From the NCBI RefSeq assembly GCF_038002225.1, contig NZ_JBBOCA010000001.1, forward strand, positions 1,178,001 to 1,242,000: a stretch of DNA of 64,000 bases. The letters run 5' to 3'. The position numbers were made by a program, and so were the translations under genes. Origin of the DNA: Paenibacillus sp. FSL R7-0204 (GTDB lineage Bacteria; Bacillota; Bacilli; Paenibacillales; Paenibacillaceae). Below, in pieces: positions 19,361 to 27,904 of the stretch. How positions within the stretch are numbered: the stretch's first letter is position 1; each line of letters opens with the position of its first letter. The notes under the pieces are model-generated. The model saw only the letters and a list, made by a program, of their open reading frames with translations. It searched no databases and was not told the DNA's origin.

Positions 19361-20377
19361 ATGCAAATTACAAGACATCCCAATAATCCGATTGTCGTCC
19401 CGGGCGGCTATGAGTGGCGCAAGGTGACCGTGTTCAATCCTGCGGTTATCATCGATAACGGCAAGTTCTATATGATCGAGCGCACCGCCGGTTCCCTGAC
19501 CCCATGCAAGAACTATCTGGGCTTGCTGGAAAGCGAGGACGGTGTGAACTTCACCCATGTGAAGGATGAGCCGATTGTTACACCGGATATGCTGGGCTTC
19601 CCGTACGGTAGTGTGCAGGACCCGCGCATTGTGAAGATCGACGGAACCTTCTACCTCAACTACGCTCTGCGCCCTTGCGCCATGAGCTATTATCCTACCG
19701 GGGCCGGCGTTCCTGAGCGCTCCATTCCCGAATACCCGGACGGCTGGGGGGAAGAGGAGGGCCACTGGCTGACCCGTTCCTCGATTCTGAAGTCAACCAA
19801 TCTGCTGGACTGGGAGTTCGTGGCGGACACCACGCCGCTCCACATCAACGACCGGGACAACATCCTGTTCCCTGAGAAAATAAACGGCAAATTCGTGCTG
19901 CTGCGCCGCCCCGAAGAATACGTGGGTGAGGCTTATGGAACGGAGAAAGCCGCCATGTGGATTACCTATTCCGAGGATCTCGTGCATTGGGAAGAGCCCA
20001 AGCTGCTCGCCACCGCCGGGAACCTGTCCTGGGAATCGAGGAAGATCGGCGGCTCTACGCCTCCAATCCGTACAGACAAGGGCTGGCTGGTGCTCTATCA
20101 CGGCGTCGATGAAGAGATCGTCTACCGCGTGGGGGCGATGCTGCTGGATCTGGAGCAGCCGGAGAAGATCATTGCCCGGACCCATAACTTCATTATGGAG
20201 CCGGAGACGTATTACGAGAAATTCGGCTTCCAGATTCCGAATGTCATCTTCCCGACCGGCAATGTGGTCAAGGACGGCCTGCTCTATATCTACTACGGCG
20301 TAACCGACACAGCGATCGCGCTCGCCACGGTGCCGCTGGATGAGCTGGTAGAGCATATTTTGCAGGAAGCGGAGTAG
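19361..20377 (+). CDS. GH130 beta-mannoside phosphorylase
   Basis: The 338-residue protein is of family GH130, inverting phosphorylases (some hydrolases) acting on beta-1,4-linked mannosides such as Man-GlcNAc from N-glycans or mannosyl-mannose. Visible features are NPIVVPGGYEW at the start, FNPAVI, SVQDPRIV with the likely proton donor Asp87, and repeated five-bladed propeller motifs. There is no signal peptide. AGGAGGA precedes the ATG at 19361. In this locus it would release mannose 1-phosphate from the beta-linked core disaccharide left after the alpha-mannosidases. The exact acceptor (GlcNAc, glucose or mannose) cannot be told by eye. Confidence 0.88.
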   Translation: MQITRHPNNPIVVPGGYEWRKVTVFNPAVIIDNGKFYMIERTAGSLTPCKNYLGLLESEDGVNFTHVKDEPIVTPDMLGFPYGSVQDPRIVKIDGTFYLNYALRPCAMSYYPTGAGVPERSIPEYPDGWGEEEGHWLTRSSILKSTNLLDWEFVADTTPLHINDRDNILFPEKINGKFVLLRRPEEYVGEAYGTEKAAMWITYSEDLVHWEEPKLLATAGNLSWESRKIGGSTPPIRTDKGWLVLYHGVDEEIVYRVGAMLLDLEQPEKIIARTHNFIMEPETYYEKFGFQIPNVIFPTGNVVKDGLLYIYYGVTDTAIALATVPLDELVEHILQEAE

Positions 20378-20559
20378 CCGGGAGGCAGCCCGTATGGTGG
20401 AATGTGGCGGGGGCTTCGGTGATGGACTATTGCGCTATTGTACTTAGTGCAACAGACTGAGGTTAAATTCACTTGAAAAAAGAACCTAATGTATTTTATA
20501 CATTAGATTCTCAGGTTTCAGGCACTTTCACTTCATTTCAGTGATATCTATTGTACAGA

Positions 20560-22219
20560 GGAGACAATTTCATAATTCAAAACCCTTGCTATACCTGGCT
20601 TTTTTGAGCACAGAAAAAGGAGTACCTCCCCACATTCTCGAAGTGATAGGCGACGAAACCAACACCCGAGAAGAAAAGAGGTAATCCCTATCTATTCTAT
20701 TCGACAAGAAGAACTGTTTTCCTTTGAGGAATTGCTCCAGATGGGTCCAGAAGATAAATACAGCCAAATCTTTGAACACTTACATTTAGCTCCAGTTCTG
20801 TCCGCACTGGGGAAAAAGAACCATCGCGGACGGCCTGAGCAATTAAACGTACCTGCCATGATCTACTCGCTGCTGATTGCCAAAATGGAGAACATTGAGT
20901 TTATTTCTGCCTTGGTCCGGCGACTGAATCATAGCCACGAATTTCGAGTCCAGTGCCGGTTTACGGGCTCGGACAACATTCCAAGCCAGGCTTCCTATTC
21001 CCGTTTGATTCATGCGCTGGAGCAAACGGGAATGCTGGAACAACTTCAGGATCGCCTAGTCACATCTGCCCTAGAAGAAGGTTTTGTGAGCGGCACCCAT
21101 CTTGCTGTGGATTCCTCCATGGTCGAGGCGTGGGATTGCCAATTTAGCGAATCGGCTTCCAAGCGTCGTGCGGCTCGTCGGGAGCAAAAGAAAGGCGAAG
21201 CTCCGGTGGCCGAGCAACTTCAGCTCGAACCTCCCGAGCCTGAGCCGAAGGCGGTGAACGAGCCGCTGAAGAAACCCAAGTACAGCAAGCCAGGTCGTCC
21301 ATCCCAGGCCGAAAAGGAACGTCGGCGCGAGGAAATGGAAGCCTATGAACAAAGTCTCGGACCGTTCCAGAAAACCATTGAAGCGATGTTGCCTTACACG
21401 TACAATGAACTGCTGACCGCGTTGCCCCGGCATGCTGCGCGTTGTGACAAGAAAAATACGAAGGGGCGAATGACCAGCTATTACGGGTTCAAGGCGAATC
21501 TGCTGGTCGACACGGACAGCCAGTATATCCTCAGTGGCCTCTTTAGTTCGGCCAATCCGAATGACCAGCGGATGGCGGTCGTCCTTCTCAAAGGCCTGCT
21601 CCTGAAGTTTCCGGGGCTAAAGGTCAAGCATATCTTGGGCGACAAAGGCTACGACTGCGCGGCGATCTACCAGTTGATTCATTCGCTCGGCGCCTATCCT
21701 GCGATTTCCCTGATTCACCACAAAGACCCGCCTGCAGGAATGAATCTGGAGTACACGCCGGTGTGCGCTCAAGGACATGCGTACCGTTACGACAGTTTTG
21801 ATGCCAAGTATGAGACCCTGAAGTACACCCGGCCTAGCGAATGCAAAGGCTGTGCGCTCTCCGGTACCGATTGCCAAAAAGTGTTTAAAATTCGCATACA
21901 AACGGATTTGCGTTTACACACCTATCCCGCAAGAGGTAGCGAAAGTTTTACCACGCTGTACAACAAGCGTACGGCGGTGGAGCGTGTGTTTGCCTATCTC
22001 AAAGAGTATTTCGGCATGAAACGAACGCGTCACCGCGGTGTCCGGGCAAGTGTTGATTTCCAGCTCAGTACATTAGCGTACAATTTGAGTAAATTTGCGT
22101 TAGACAAGTTGAACCAGCAGGTGAAAAACTCCCAGCAAGTCGCCTGATTTTTTAAAAACATGACCTTAGACTTTGGCCCAGTCTTGCTTTTCAGTAAACT
22201 GAATTATGAAATTGTCTCC
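20560..22219 (+). mobile_element. IS1182-family insertion sequence, 1660 bp
   Basis: Perfect 19-bp inverted repeats mark the ends: GGAGACAATTTCATAATTC at 20560-20578 and its complement at 22201-22219. AGA flanks both sides (20557-20559 and 22220-22222), which fits a 3-bp target duplication. The element carries one transposase gene and sits in the centre of a palindromic core of a family A repeat. The perfect ends suggest recent movement. It separates the mannoside operon from the AraC regulator gene without disrupting either. Confidence 0.92.
20732..22147 (+). CDS. IS1182-family DDE transposase
   Basis: The protein has the IS1182 layout: an N-terminal helical region with VPAMIYSLLIAKMENIEF, the first catalytic Asp in LAVDSSMVEAWD, a charged insertion at about 140-200, the second Asp in GDKGYDC, and the Glu in KRTAVERVFAYLKEYFGMKR. 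The first conventional start is TTG at 20732. However, similarity to the family seems to continue upstream as SIRQEELFSFEELL, and the best ribosome binding site, AGAGGT at 20677-20682, points to an ATC codon at 20690. So translation may begin at a rare start codon, or the original ATG was lost. No stops interrupt the gene. Confidence 0.9.
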   Translation: MLQMGPEDKYSQIFEHLHLAPVLSALGKKNHRGRPEQLNVPAMIYSLLIAKMENIEFISALVRRLNHSHEFRVQCRFTGSDNIPSQASYSRLIHALEQTGMLEQLQDRLVTSALEEGFVSGTHLAVDSSMVEAWDCQFSESASKRRAARREQKKGEAPVAEQLQLEPPEPEPKAVNEPLKKPKYSKPGRPSQAEKERRREEMEAYEQSLGPFQKTIEAMLPYTYNELLTALPRHAARCDKKNTKGRMTSYYGFKANLLVDTDSQYILSGLFSSANPNDQRMAVVLLKGLLLKFPGLKVKHILGDKGYDCAAIYQLIHSLGAYPAISLIHHKDPPAGMNLEYTPVCAQGHAYRYDSFDAKYETLKYTRPSECKGCALSGTDCQKVFKIRIQTDLRLHTYPARGSESFTTLYNKRTAVERVFAYLKEYFGMKRTRHRGVRASVDFQLSTLAYNLSKFALDKLNQQVKNSQQVA

Positions 22220-22356
22220 AGAGTACAGTAGAAGGGATTATTTGATCGTTTTGCACGGATTCTATTGTACGTAGTACAATTACTCCAATTTTAGCAGTTA
22301 TCGCCCATTAGCGATTAGAGGTTTCAACTCAAACTGTAGGCGGAGGCTCCGCCCAA

Positions 22357-24693
22357 TCAAACCGGTCTTTTCGCAGCGGTCCCCTTCAAGGCATGTTCCT
22401 TGCGGTATTGCCCTGGCGTCAGGCCGGTTTCTTTTTTGAACTTGCGGATGAAATTGGGCGCATCCAGGTAACCGACCTGCTCGATGATCTCCTTGAGCGG
22501 TGCGCTGGTGTTCTCCAGCAGCCGGATGACCTCGTCCACACGCCGCTGCCAGATATATTGCGAGAAATTGCTTCCGGTCTTCTCCTTGAAGCTCCGGCTT
22601 AAATAAGAGGTCGAGATGGCGAACTTCAGCGCTACATGCTCCAGGCTGAGGGTGTAGTCGGCGAACTGCTGGTCCACATAGGCCAGAATGTCATCCATTA
22701 GGGAAGACTCGCTGGTCTCTGTATTCCGCTCGACCTGGGCGCATATGGCGGAAGCCAGCGAGAGCAGCCGGCTCTCCAGCTCCTCCAGCGTCTCGAAGGA
22801 GGTCAGCTCCGGCATATTGGTGAACACCTCGTCCATACCCAGCTCCGAGGCGGTGCGCAGAAAAGCGTTCAGCAGATCGAAGCAGATACACCGCAGCAGA
22901 TGAACCTGCAGCGGCTCGTCCTTGATTGTGTCAATGGTATCGGCAATCATCTGGGCCGCTACCGATTCGTTGCCCTGCTTCAGACTCTGCTCCAGCTTCA
23001 GCATGGATTTGCGCGGAATCCAGAAGCTCTCGGCAGCGGAGGGGTTCAGCTCCGCAAGCTGTTCGAAATAGGTGACCTGACCGCTGCGGCGGATCATCCG
23101 GTGCTCCAGCGCGGCAGCGGCTTCAATGAACGACTGGTTCACCCGGGCGAGATCGCGGTAGGCCATGCCGACACCGATACTCAGCGCAAGCTGCGAGTGT
23201 TCACGGATCACATCCTGAATCCCTTCAATCACCTGCTCCATCCGGCTCTGAACGGGCAGTTCCCCCTCACCTGGCAGGGAGATGATCAGGGCGAACTGGT
23301 CCTTGACCGAGAATTCGATCCCGAAGATCTGCGCATCCGGGCCCGGCAGGCAGATATTGCTGAGCATCTCCTGCAGCAGATGGCGTTCCTGCCAGGACTT
23401 GCCGCCCGGCGCTGCATCATCCCAGGACAGGATGGCTGAGAAGTAGAGGCCTTGTCCCTGCGGATGCCTGAAGCCTGCGCTCAGAATCATCTGCTCAATC
23501 TCGGGATCATCCGGCTGGCCGTGCTTGAGCAGCAGCAGCATACACTGGTTGCGGACAAAAGGCTCCTGGAGGTCAATCCGGGCACTGTAGTCATGAAGCG
23601 TCTGCCGGATGGACTCCCATTCATCGCGCAGCTTAGGGGCTTCATTACTACTGCCTCTCGGCTTGGCGAACTCCATCAGATCGCGGATCGGGTGGTATTG
23701 CCGCTTGGCCAGCAGCAGCGCGGCCGCTATGCCGGTAACGACCGTAATACAAAAGACAATCAGAATTAGCGTCTGGACATGGGCGACCCGGCTGAAGAAC
23801 TGGAAACTGGGCATCGTGGTGACGTAGGTCCAGCCATTCTCCTCGGACTTCACGGACACCACGGAGTACTGTTCCCCGTCCAGCTCCAGATTGTGAATCC
23901 CCGGCTTTAGAGCGGATAGGGTCTGCAGCTCGTTTTGGGGAAAGCTGACGCCATGGCTGTTCGCGGTCAGCACCTCGCCGGAAGGGCCGAAGATATAGCT
24001 GCTGCCCGAGAAATCGCTCAGAACCGAGTCCATGACGCCGGTAAGATTGGATTCCTTCATCAGATAGACGACTGTTCCGTAAGGGAACGGGTCATTCGGC
24101 TTCACCGGGACGAGCATGGCGAGCATCGGCTCCATCCGGGAATTGACGGTCACATTCTCGGCCGGACGCACCAGCGGCTGACGGGCCTCGTTCAAGTCGC
24201 GCCGCAGTTTCTCCGGGGTCCAGCGCTCGAACTGATAGAGGGTATCGAAGGTGACATGAAGATCAGCCAGCCCACGGTAAGAATAGATATTGGAATCGCC
24301 GTGGAAGTAGAGGAACAGATCCTCCGCGATGCTGCTGCTGGCCTTGTAATTCGCCAGTGCCTGAATCGCCTCCAGACTGTAATAAGGATGCCGGACCATA
24401 TAAGGAGTCAGATGCTTGTCATAGGCGATTCTTCCGGCGATCTCCTGAAGCTCATTCATCCGGCCGTCGATGGTGCTTTTCACTTGATTAAGCTGATTAA
24501 CATTGGATTGTTCAATTTCGACCCGCAGGCCCTTGACGGCGTTTTCATAGACGAAGATGGTAACGCCGGTGAGCGGGATCAGGAACATGAGGATATAGGA
24601 AAAAGCGTATTTCAGCAGCAGCCTTGACTTGAAATGATTCCAGGTCAGCCGGAACCGGTTCAGCAAGGATGGCTGGGGTGCGGGATTGGCCAT
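22357..24693 (-). CDS. Membrane-anchored AraC-family regulator (YtdP-like)
   Basis: This 778-residue one-component regulator joins an outside sensor to DNA binding. A membrane segment lies at about 26-48, an extracellular Cache-like region at about 50-295, a second membrane segment at about 300-325, a cytoplasmic linker, and two AraC helix-turn-helix motifs in the last 100 residues (FAISTSYLSRSFKEKTGSNF and IIEQVGYLDAPNFIRKFKK). Such proteins commonly sit beside LplB/YtcP/YtcQ transporters and activate them when the sugar or the loaded binding protein is sensed. By position it probably controls the mannoside operons to its left. GGAGGT precedes the ATG at 24693. The IS1182 insertion separates it from GH130 but leaves its 3' end intact. 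Confidence 0.88.
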   Translation of the reverse strand: MANPAPQPSLLNRFRLTWNHFKSRLLLKYAFSYILMFLIPLTGVTIFVYENAVKGLRVEIEQSNVNQLNQVKSTIDGRMNELQEIAGRIAYDKHLTPYMVRHPYYSLEAIQALANYKASSSIAEDLFLYFHGDSNIYSYRGLADLHVTFDTLYQFERWTPEKLRRDLNEARQPLVRPAENVTVNSRMEPMLAMLVPVKPNDPFPYGTVVYLMKESNLTGVMDSVLSDFSGSSYIFGPSGEVLTANSHGVSFPQNELQTLSALKPGIHNLELDGEQYSVVSVKSEENGWTYVTTMPSFQFFSRVAHVQTLILIVFCITVVTGIAAALLLAKRQYHPIRDLMEFAKPRGSSNEAPKLRDEWESIRQTLHDYSARIDLQEPFVRNQCMLLLLKHGQPDDPEIEQMILSAGFRHPQGQGLYFSAILSWDDAAPGGKSWQERHLLQEMLSNICLPGPDAQIFGIEFSVKDQFALIISLPGEGELPVQSRMEQVIEGIQDVIREHSQLALSIGVGMAYRDLARVNQSFIEAAAALEHRMIRRSGQVTYFEQLAELNPSAAESFWIPRKSMLKLEQSLKQGNESVAAQMIADTIDTIKDEPLQVHLLRCICFDLLNAFLRTASELGMDEVFTNMPELTSFETLEELESRLLSLASAICAQVERNTETSESSLMDDILAYVDQQFADYTLSLEHVALKFAISTSYLSRSFKEKTGSNFSQYIWQRRVDEVIRLLENTSAPLKEIIEQVGYLDAPNFIRKFKKETGLTPGQYRKEHALKGTAAKRPV

Positions 24694-24798
24694 GCAGCAG
24701 TACCTCCAGTGTTAAGATATTCGGACTAGAAAACTAGGATGAAACCTCTTGAACTAGAAATTGCAGTTCTCTTCTGGATTACACTTGTGCTACTATGA

Positions 24799-24814
24799 AC
24801 ATTATAACATTATA
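24799..24814. promoter_or_regulatory. Tandem direct repeat ACATTATA x2 overlapping a TATAAT
   Basis: It lies in the 260-bp divergent gap between the AraC regulator and the amidohydrolase operon. It could be a promoter element or regulator site for either side. No matching -35 was convincing. Confidence 0.3.
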
Positions 24815-24964
24815 ATCTTTGGAGTGAAGCAGCTTTATATTTTTCTAACAGGACGGCACGGCCGTTACTACTTGTTAAATATAAGGATGTATGGAGTTCA
24901 TGTCATTAATCATTTTTTGTAATTCCCCTGTAAATCTGTAATTGAGAAAAAGGAGATGGGACGA

Positions 24965-26065
24965 GTGGGCACAGAAAACGTGCTGCGCAATTTGCGGCTG
25001 GTGGACGGCCGGACGGTGGATATCTCCATTCAGGGTGGGATCATTACCGCGATTACCCCGCCGGCCCAGGCGGAAGGCAGGACCCTACTGGACTGCTCCG
25101 GATTATATGGCTCCAGCGGATGGATTGATCTGCATGTACATGCTGTGCCGGAGTTTGACCCCTACGGCGATGAGATCGACGAGATCGGGGTGAAGCAGGG
25201 AGTGACGACAATGGTGGATGCGGGAAGCTGCGGGGCAGACCGGATCGGAGCTTTTTATAGTGCCAGTCTTCTGGCCGATACACGGGTGTTCGCGCTGCTC
25301 AACATCTCAAGAATCGGCCTTGCGCGGACCGATGAGCTCTCGCAGCTGGAGTGGATTGACCGGGCCAGAGCGGTGGAAGCGGCGGCAGCCTACCCGGAAT
25401 TCATCGTCGGCCTGAAGGCACGCATCAGCCAAAGTGTCGTCAAGGACAGAGGCATTGAGCCGCTTAAGCTGGCACGCGCGCTGTCGGAAGAATTGAAGCT
25501 TCCGCTTATGGTGCACATCGGCTCAGCCCCGCCTGCCGTCTCCGAAGTGCTGGAGCTGCTGCGGGCGGGCGATGTCATTACCCACTACCTGAACGGCAAA
25601 GCCAATAATCTGTTCCGGGCGGACGGCACTCCGCTGCCGGGGCTGCTGGCTGCTGTAGCCCGGGGCGTCCGGCTGGATGTAGGACACGGCACCGCAAGCT
25701 TCTCCTTCCGGGTGGCGGAGCAGGCGAAGGCGGCTGGTATCGGGCTGAATACGATCAGCACAGACATCTACCGGGGCAACCGGCTGAACGGTCCGGTGTA
25801 CAGCATGGCGGATGTACTGACCAAGTTCCTCTATCTCGGCTATAGCCTGGAAGAGGTAATCCGTGCCGTCACCAGCAGCGCCGCAGCGTGGCTCGGCAAG
25901 CCGGAGCTTGGGCAGATCCGGGTAGGGGAGCAGGCGAATCTGACTTTATTCTCCCTGGAAGACGGTGAGAAACAGCTTATGGACTCAGAGGGTGAGGTCC
26001 GGACCGCGCACCACTATATTGAAGCAAAAGGAGTCTTTATCAATGGATCACTCATTACAAGCTAA
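24965..26065 (+). CDS. Amidohydrolase/deacetylase (EF_0837/AHA_3915-type)
   Basis: The 366-residue metal-dependent hydrolase is of the dihydroorotase-like amidohydrolase superfamily. The N-terminal metal motif is GWIDLHVHAVPEFD. A carboxylated-lysine candidate lies in FIVGLKARISQ, then histidines in LPLMVHIGSAP and VITHYLNGKA, and the final Asp region in LDVGHGTASF. This subfamily is typically encoded beside SelA-like and DgaF-like proteins, as here. It would remove an acyl group from an N-acyl amino-sugar acid or open a related ring; the true substrate is unknown. The GTG at 24965 is chosen because AAGGAG lies 9 bases ahead; the ATG at 24956 is too close to that site. It is the first gene of a five-gene operon. 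Confidence 0.8.
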   Translation: MGTENVLRNLRLVDGRTVDISIQGGIITAITPPAQAEGRTLLDCSGLYGSSGWIDLHVHAVPEFDPYGDEIDEIGVKQGVTTMVDAGSCGADRIGAFYSASLLADTRVFALLNISRIGLARTDELSQLEWIDRARAVEAAAAYPEFIVGLKARISQSVVKDRGIEPLKLARALSEELKLPLMVHIGSAPPAVSEVLELLRAGDVITHYLNGKANNLFRADGTPLPGLLAAVARGVRLDVGHGTASFSFRVAEQAKAAGIGLNTISTDIYRGNRLNGPVYSMADVLTKFLYLGYSLEEVIRAVTSSAAAWLGKPELGQIRVGEQANLTLFSLEDGEKQLMDSEGEVRTAHHYIEAKGVFINGSLITS

Positions 26066-27149
26066 ATATGGATTGAAGCGTGTGATTAATGCCAGCGGAA
26101 GAATGAGCATTCTCGGCGTATCCGCGCCCACCGATTCGGTGATGGAGGCAATGAAGCAGGGCGGACAGCAGTATGTGGAGATTGCCGATCTGGTGGACAA
26201 ATCGGGAGAGTACATCGCCCGCCTGCTCGGTTCGGAGGGGGCTGCTGTCGTGAACTCGGCCTCCAGCGGCATTGCGCTGTCGGTCGCAGCCATTGTGACC
26301 GCCGGAGATCCGCGCCTTAGTCTGCGCCTGCACCAGGAGCCGGTGCTGAAGAATGAGATTATCATGCTGAAGGGTCATAATGTACAGTATGGAGCGCCGG
26401 TGGAGACGATGGTCTTCCTCGGCGGCGGCCGGGTAGTTGAAGTGGGATATGCCAACGAAGGCCGCGCAGAGCATATCGAACAGGCCATCGGGGAACGTAC
26501 CGCAGCGATCCTCTATGTGAAATCCCACCACGCCGTCCAGAAGAATATGATCTCGGTGGAGGAGGTCTGGGAGGTGGCACAGCGCAGGGGCGTGCCGATG
26601 ATTGTCGATGCGGCTGCGGAGGAGGATCTGCGGAAGTACGTCCAGTATTCGGATCTGGCTATCTATAGCGGCTCGAAGGCTGTGGAAGGTCCAACTTCGG
26701 GCATTGTAGCGGGCGGGAAGAAATATATTGAGTGGCTCAAGGTACAACTGCACGGAATTGGCCGCAGCATGAAGGTCGGCAAAGAGACCACCTTCGGACT
26801 GCTCCAGGCGTTGGATGAATACCAGGACAAGCCGGACAACAGCCAGCAGGAGAAGCAGGCACTGGAGGCGCTTCAGCCGCTGGCCGGTCTTCCCGGAGTG
26901 TCGGTCCGCACCGTGCAGGATGAAGCGGGCCGGGCGATTTACCGGGGACGCATCCAGATTGATGCCGCTGCTGCGGGAATGGATGCAAGGGAGGTCAATG
27001 ACCGCCTGCGGGAAGGCGGGATTGCCGTGTATACCCGGGACTATGGGGTGAAGCAGGGGTATTTCGATATTGATCCAAGGCCGCTCCAAGGAGATGATCT
27101 CCAGGTTATCGTCAGCAGAATTCAAGAGATTATAGGGGGCAGATCATAA
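26043..27149 (+). CDS. SelA-like PLP enzyme, DgaE-type ammonia lyase
   Basis: This 368-residue fold-type I PLP protein is related to SelA. The characterised relative is Salmonella DgaE, D-glucosaminate-6-phosphate ammonia lyase, which forms a 2-keto-3-deoxy sugar acid and ammonia. The internal aldimine lysine is probably Lys212 in YSGSKAVEGPTSG, and VDAAAEEDL holds the ring-contacting Asp. The ATG at 26043 follows AAAAGGAG and overlaps the amidohydrolase end by 23 bases. The gene following is DgaF-like, supporting the pair. Whether the substrate carries a phosphate is open, because the operon also has a kinase. Confidence 0.8.
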   Translation: MDHSLQAKYGLKRVINASGRMSILGVSAPTDSVMEAMKQGGQQYVEIADLVDKSGEYIARLLGSEGAAVVNSASSGIALSVAAIVTAGDPRLSLRLHQEPVLKNEIIMLKGHNVQYGAPVETMVFLGGGRVVEVGYANEGRAEHIEQAIGERTAAILYVKSHHAVQKNMISVEEVWEVAQRRGVPMIVDAAAEEDLRKYVQYSDLAIYSGSKAVEGPTSGIVAGGKKYIEWLKVQLHGIGRSMKVGKETTFGLLQALDEYQDKPDNSQQEKQALEALQPLAGLPGVSVRTVQDEAGRAIYRGRIQIDAAAAGMDAREVNDRLREGGIAVYTRDYGVKQGYFDIDPRPLQGDDLQVIVSRIQEIIGGRS

Positions 27150-27904
27150 TGAGCAAGATTCAGGAGCGTTTCTATAAGAACAGAGCGGCATTGAATGTGC
27201 TGGCCGGCAGTATCGCGAACGCCAAGGACATCTACGAGGCTGCCGAAGGGCATGTACTGATAGGCGTATTATCCAAAAATTACGCCAATGCCCGCGAAGC
27301 GTCCGCCGCTATGACGGAGTACGGACAGATGATCCAGGATGCCGTATCCATCGGGCTTGGCGCCGGGGACAACCGCCAGGCGGCGGCGGTCGCAGAGATT
27401 GCTTCAAGCTATGCGGGCAGCCATATCAATCAGGTATTTCCGGCTGTAGGCGCGACCCGTGCCAATCTGGGAGCGAAGGATAGCTGGATTAACAGCCTGG
27501 TCTCTCCCTGCGGACAGACCGGCTATGTCAATATATCCACCGGACCGGTCAGCTCGGGGAATGCTTCGCAGGCCATCGTTCCAGTTCATGCTGCCATTGC
27601 TCTGGTCCGGGACATGGGCGGCAATGCGCTCAAATATTATCCGATGAAGGGGCTGGAGCTGGAAGAAGAGTATCGTGCGGTAGCCAAGGCCTGCGGAGAA
27701 GCCGGATTTGCCCTTGAGCCTACGGGCGGCATCGATCTGGATAACTTCGCACCTATTCTGGAGATTGCCCTTCAGGCAGGCGTGCCTCAGGTCATCCCGC
27801 ATGTCTATTCCTCCATCATTGATCCCCAGACCGGGAACACGAACATCCAGGATGTCCGTACACTGCTCGGCACGATGAAATCGCTGGTGGACCGCTATGC
27901 CTAG
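27149..27904 (+). CDS. DgaF-like 2-keto-3-deoxy-phosphogluconate aldolase
   Basis: The 251-residue TIM-barrel protein is of the DgaF type, distinct in sequence from classical Eda. The expected role is cleavage of 2-keto-3-deoxy-6-phosphogluconate to pyruvate and glyceraldehyde 3-phosphate through a Schiff base. The lysine is probably Lys162 in ALKYYPMKGL, an analogue of the KxFP motif, and LEPTGGIDLDNF forms the phosphate-binding turn. The start codon overlaps the stop of the PLP enzyme (TAATG). Its neighbours make the ammonia lyase, aldolase and kinase one unit. Substrate assignment rests on the Salmonella Dga proteins. Confidence 0.8.
   Translation: MSKIQERFYKNRAALNVLAGSIANAKDIYEAAEGHVLIGVLSKNYANAREASAAMTEYGQMIQDAVSIGLGAGDNRQAAAVAEIASSYAGSHINQVFPAVGATRANLGAKDSWINSLVSPCGQTGYVNISTGPVSSGNASQAIVPVHAAIALVRDMGGNALKYYPMKGLELEEEYRAVAKACGEAGFALEPTGGIDLDNFAPILEIALQAGVPQVIPHVYSSIIDPQTGNTNIQDVRTLLGTMKSLVDRYA

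Larger units (their letters stand above)
20435..22280. repeat. Palindromic repeat family A, four-core copy split by IS1182
   Basis: Cores start at 20435 (CTATTGTACTTAGTGCAACA), 20486 (CTAATGTA-n-TACATTAG type) and 20546. The last is interrupted at 20557 by the IS and resumes at 22220. A fourth starts at 22261 (ATTGTACGTAGTACAAT). Removing the IS and one AGA copy gives core spacings of 51, 60 and 52 bases, matching the copies at 32507 and 51125. Confidence 0.75.
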
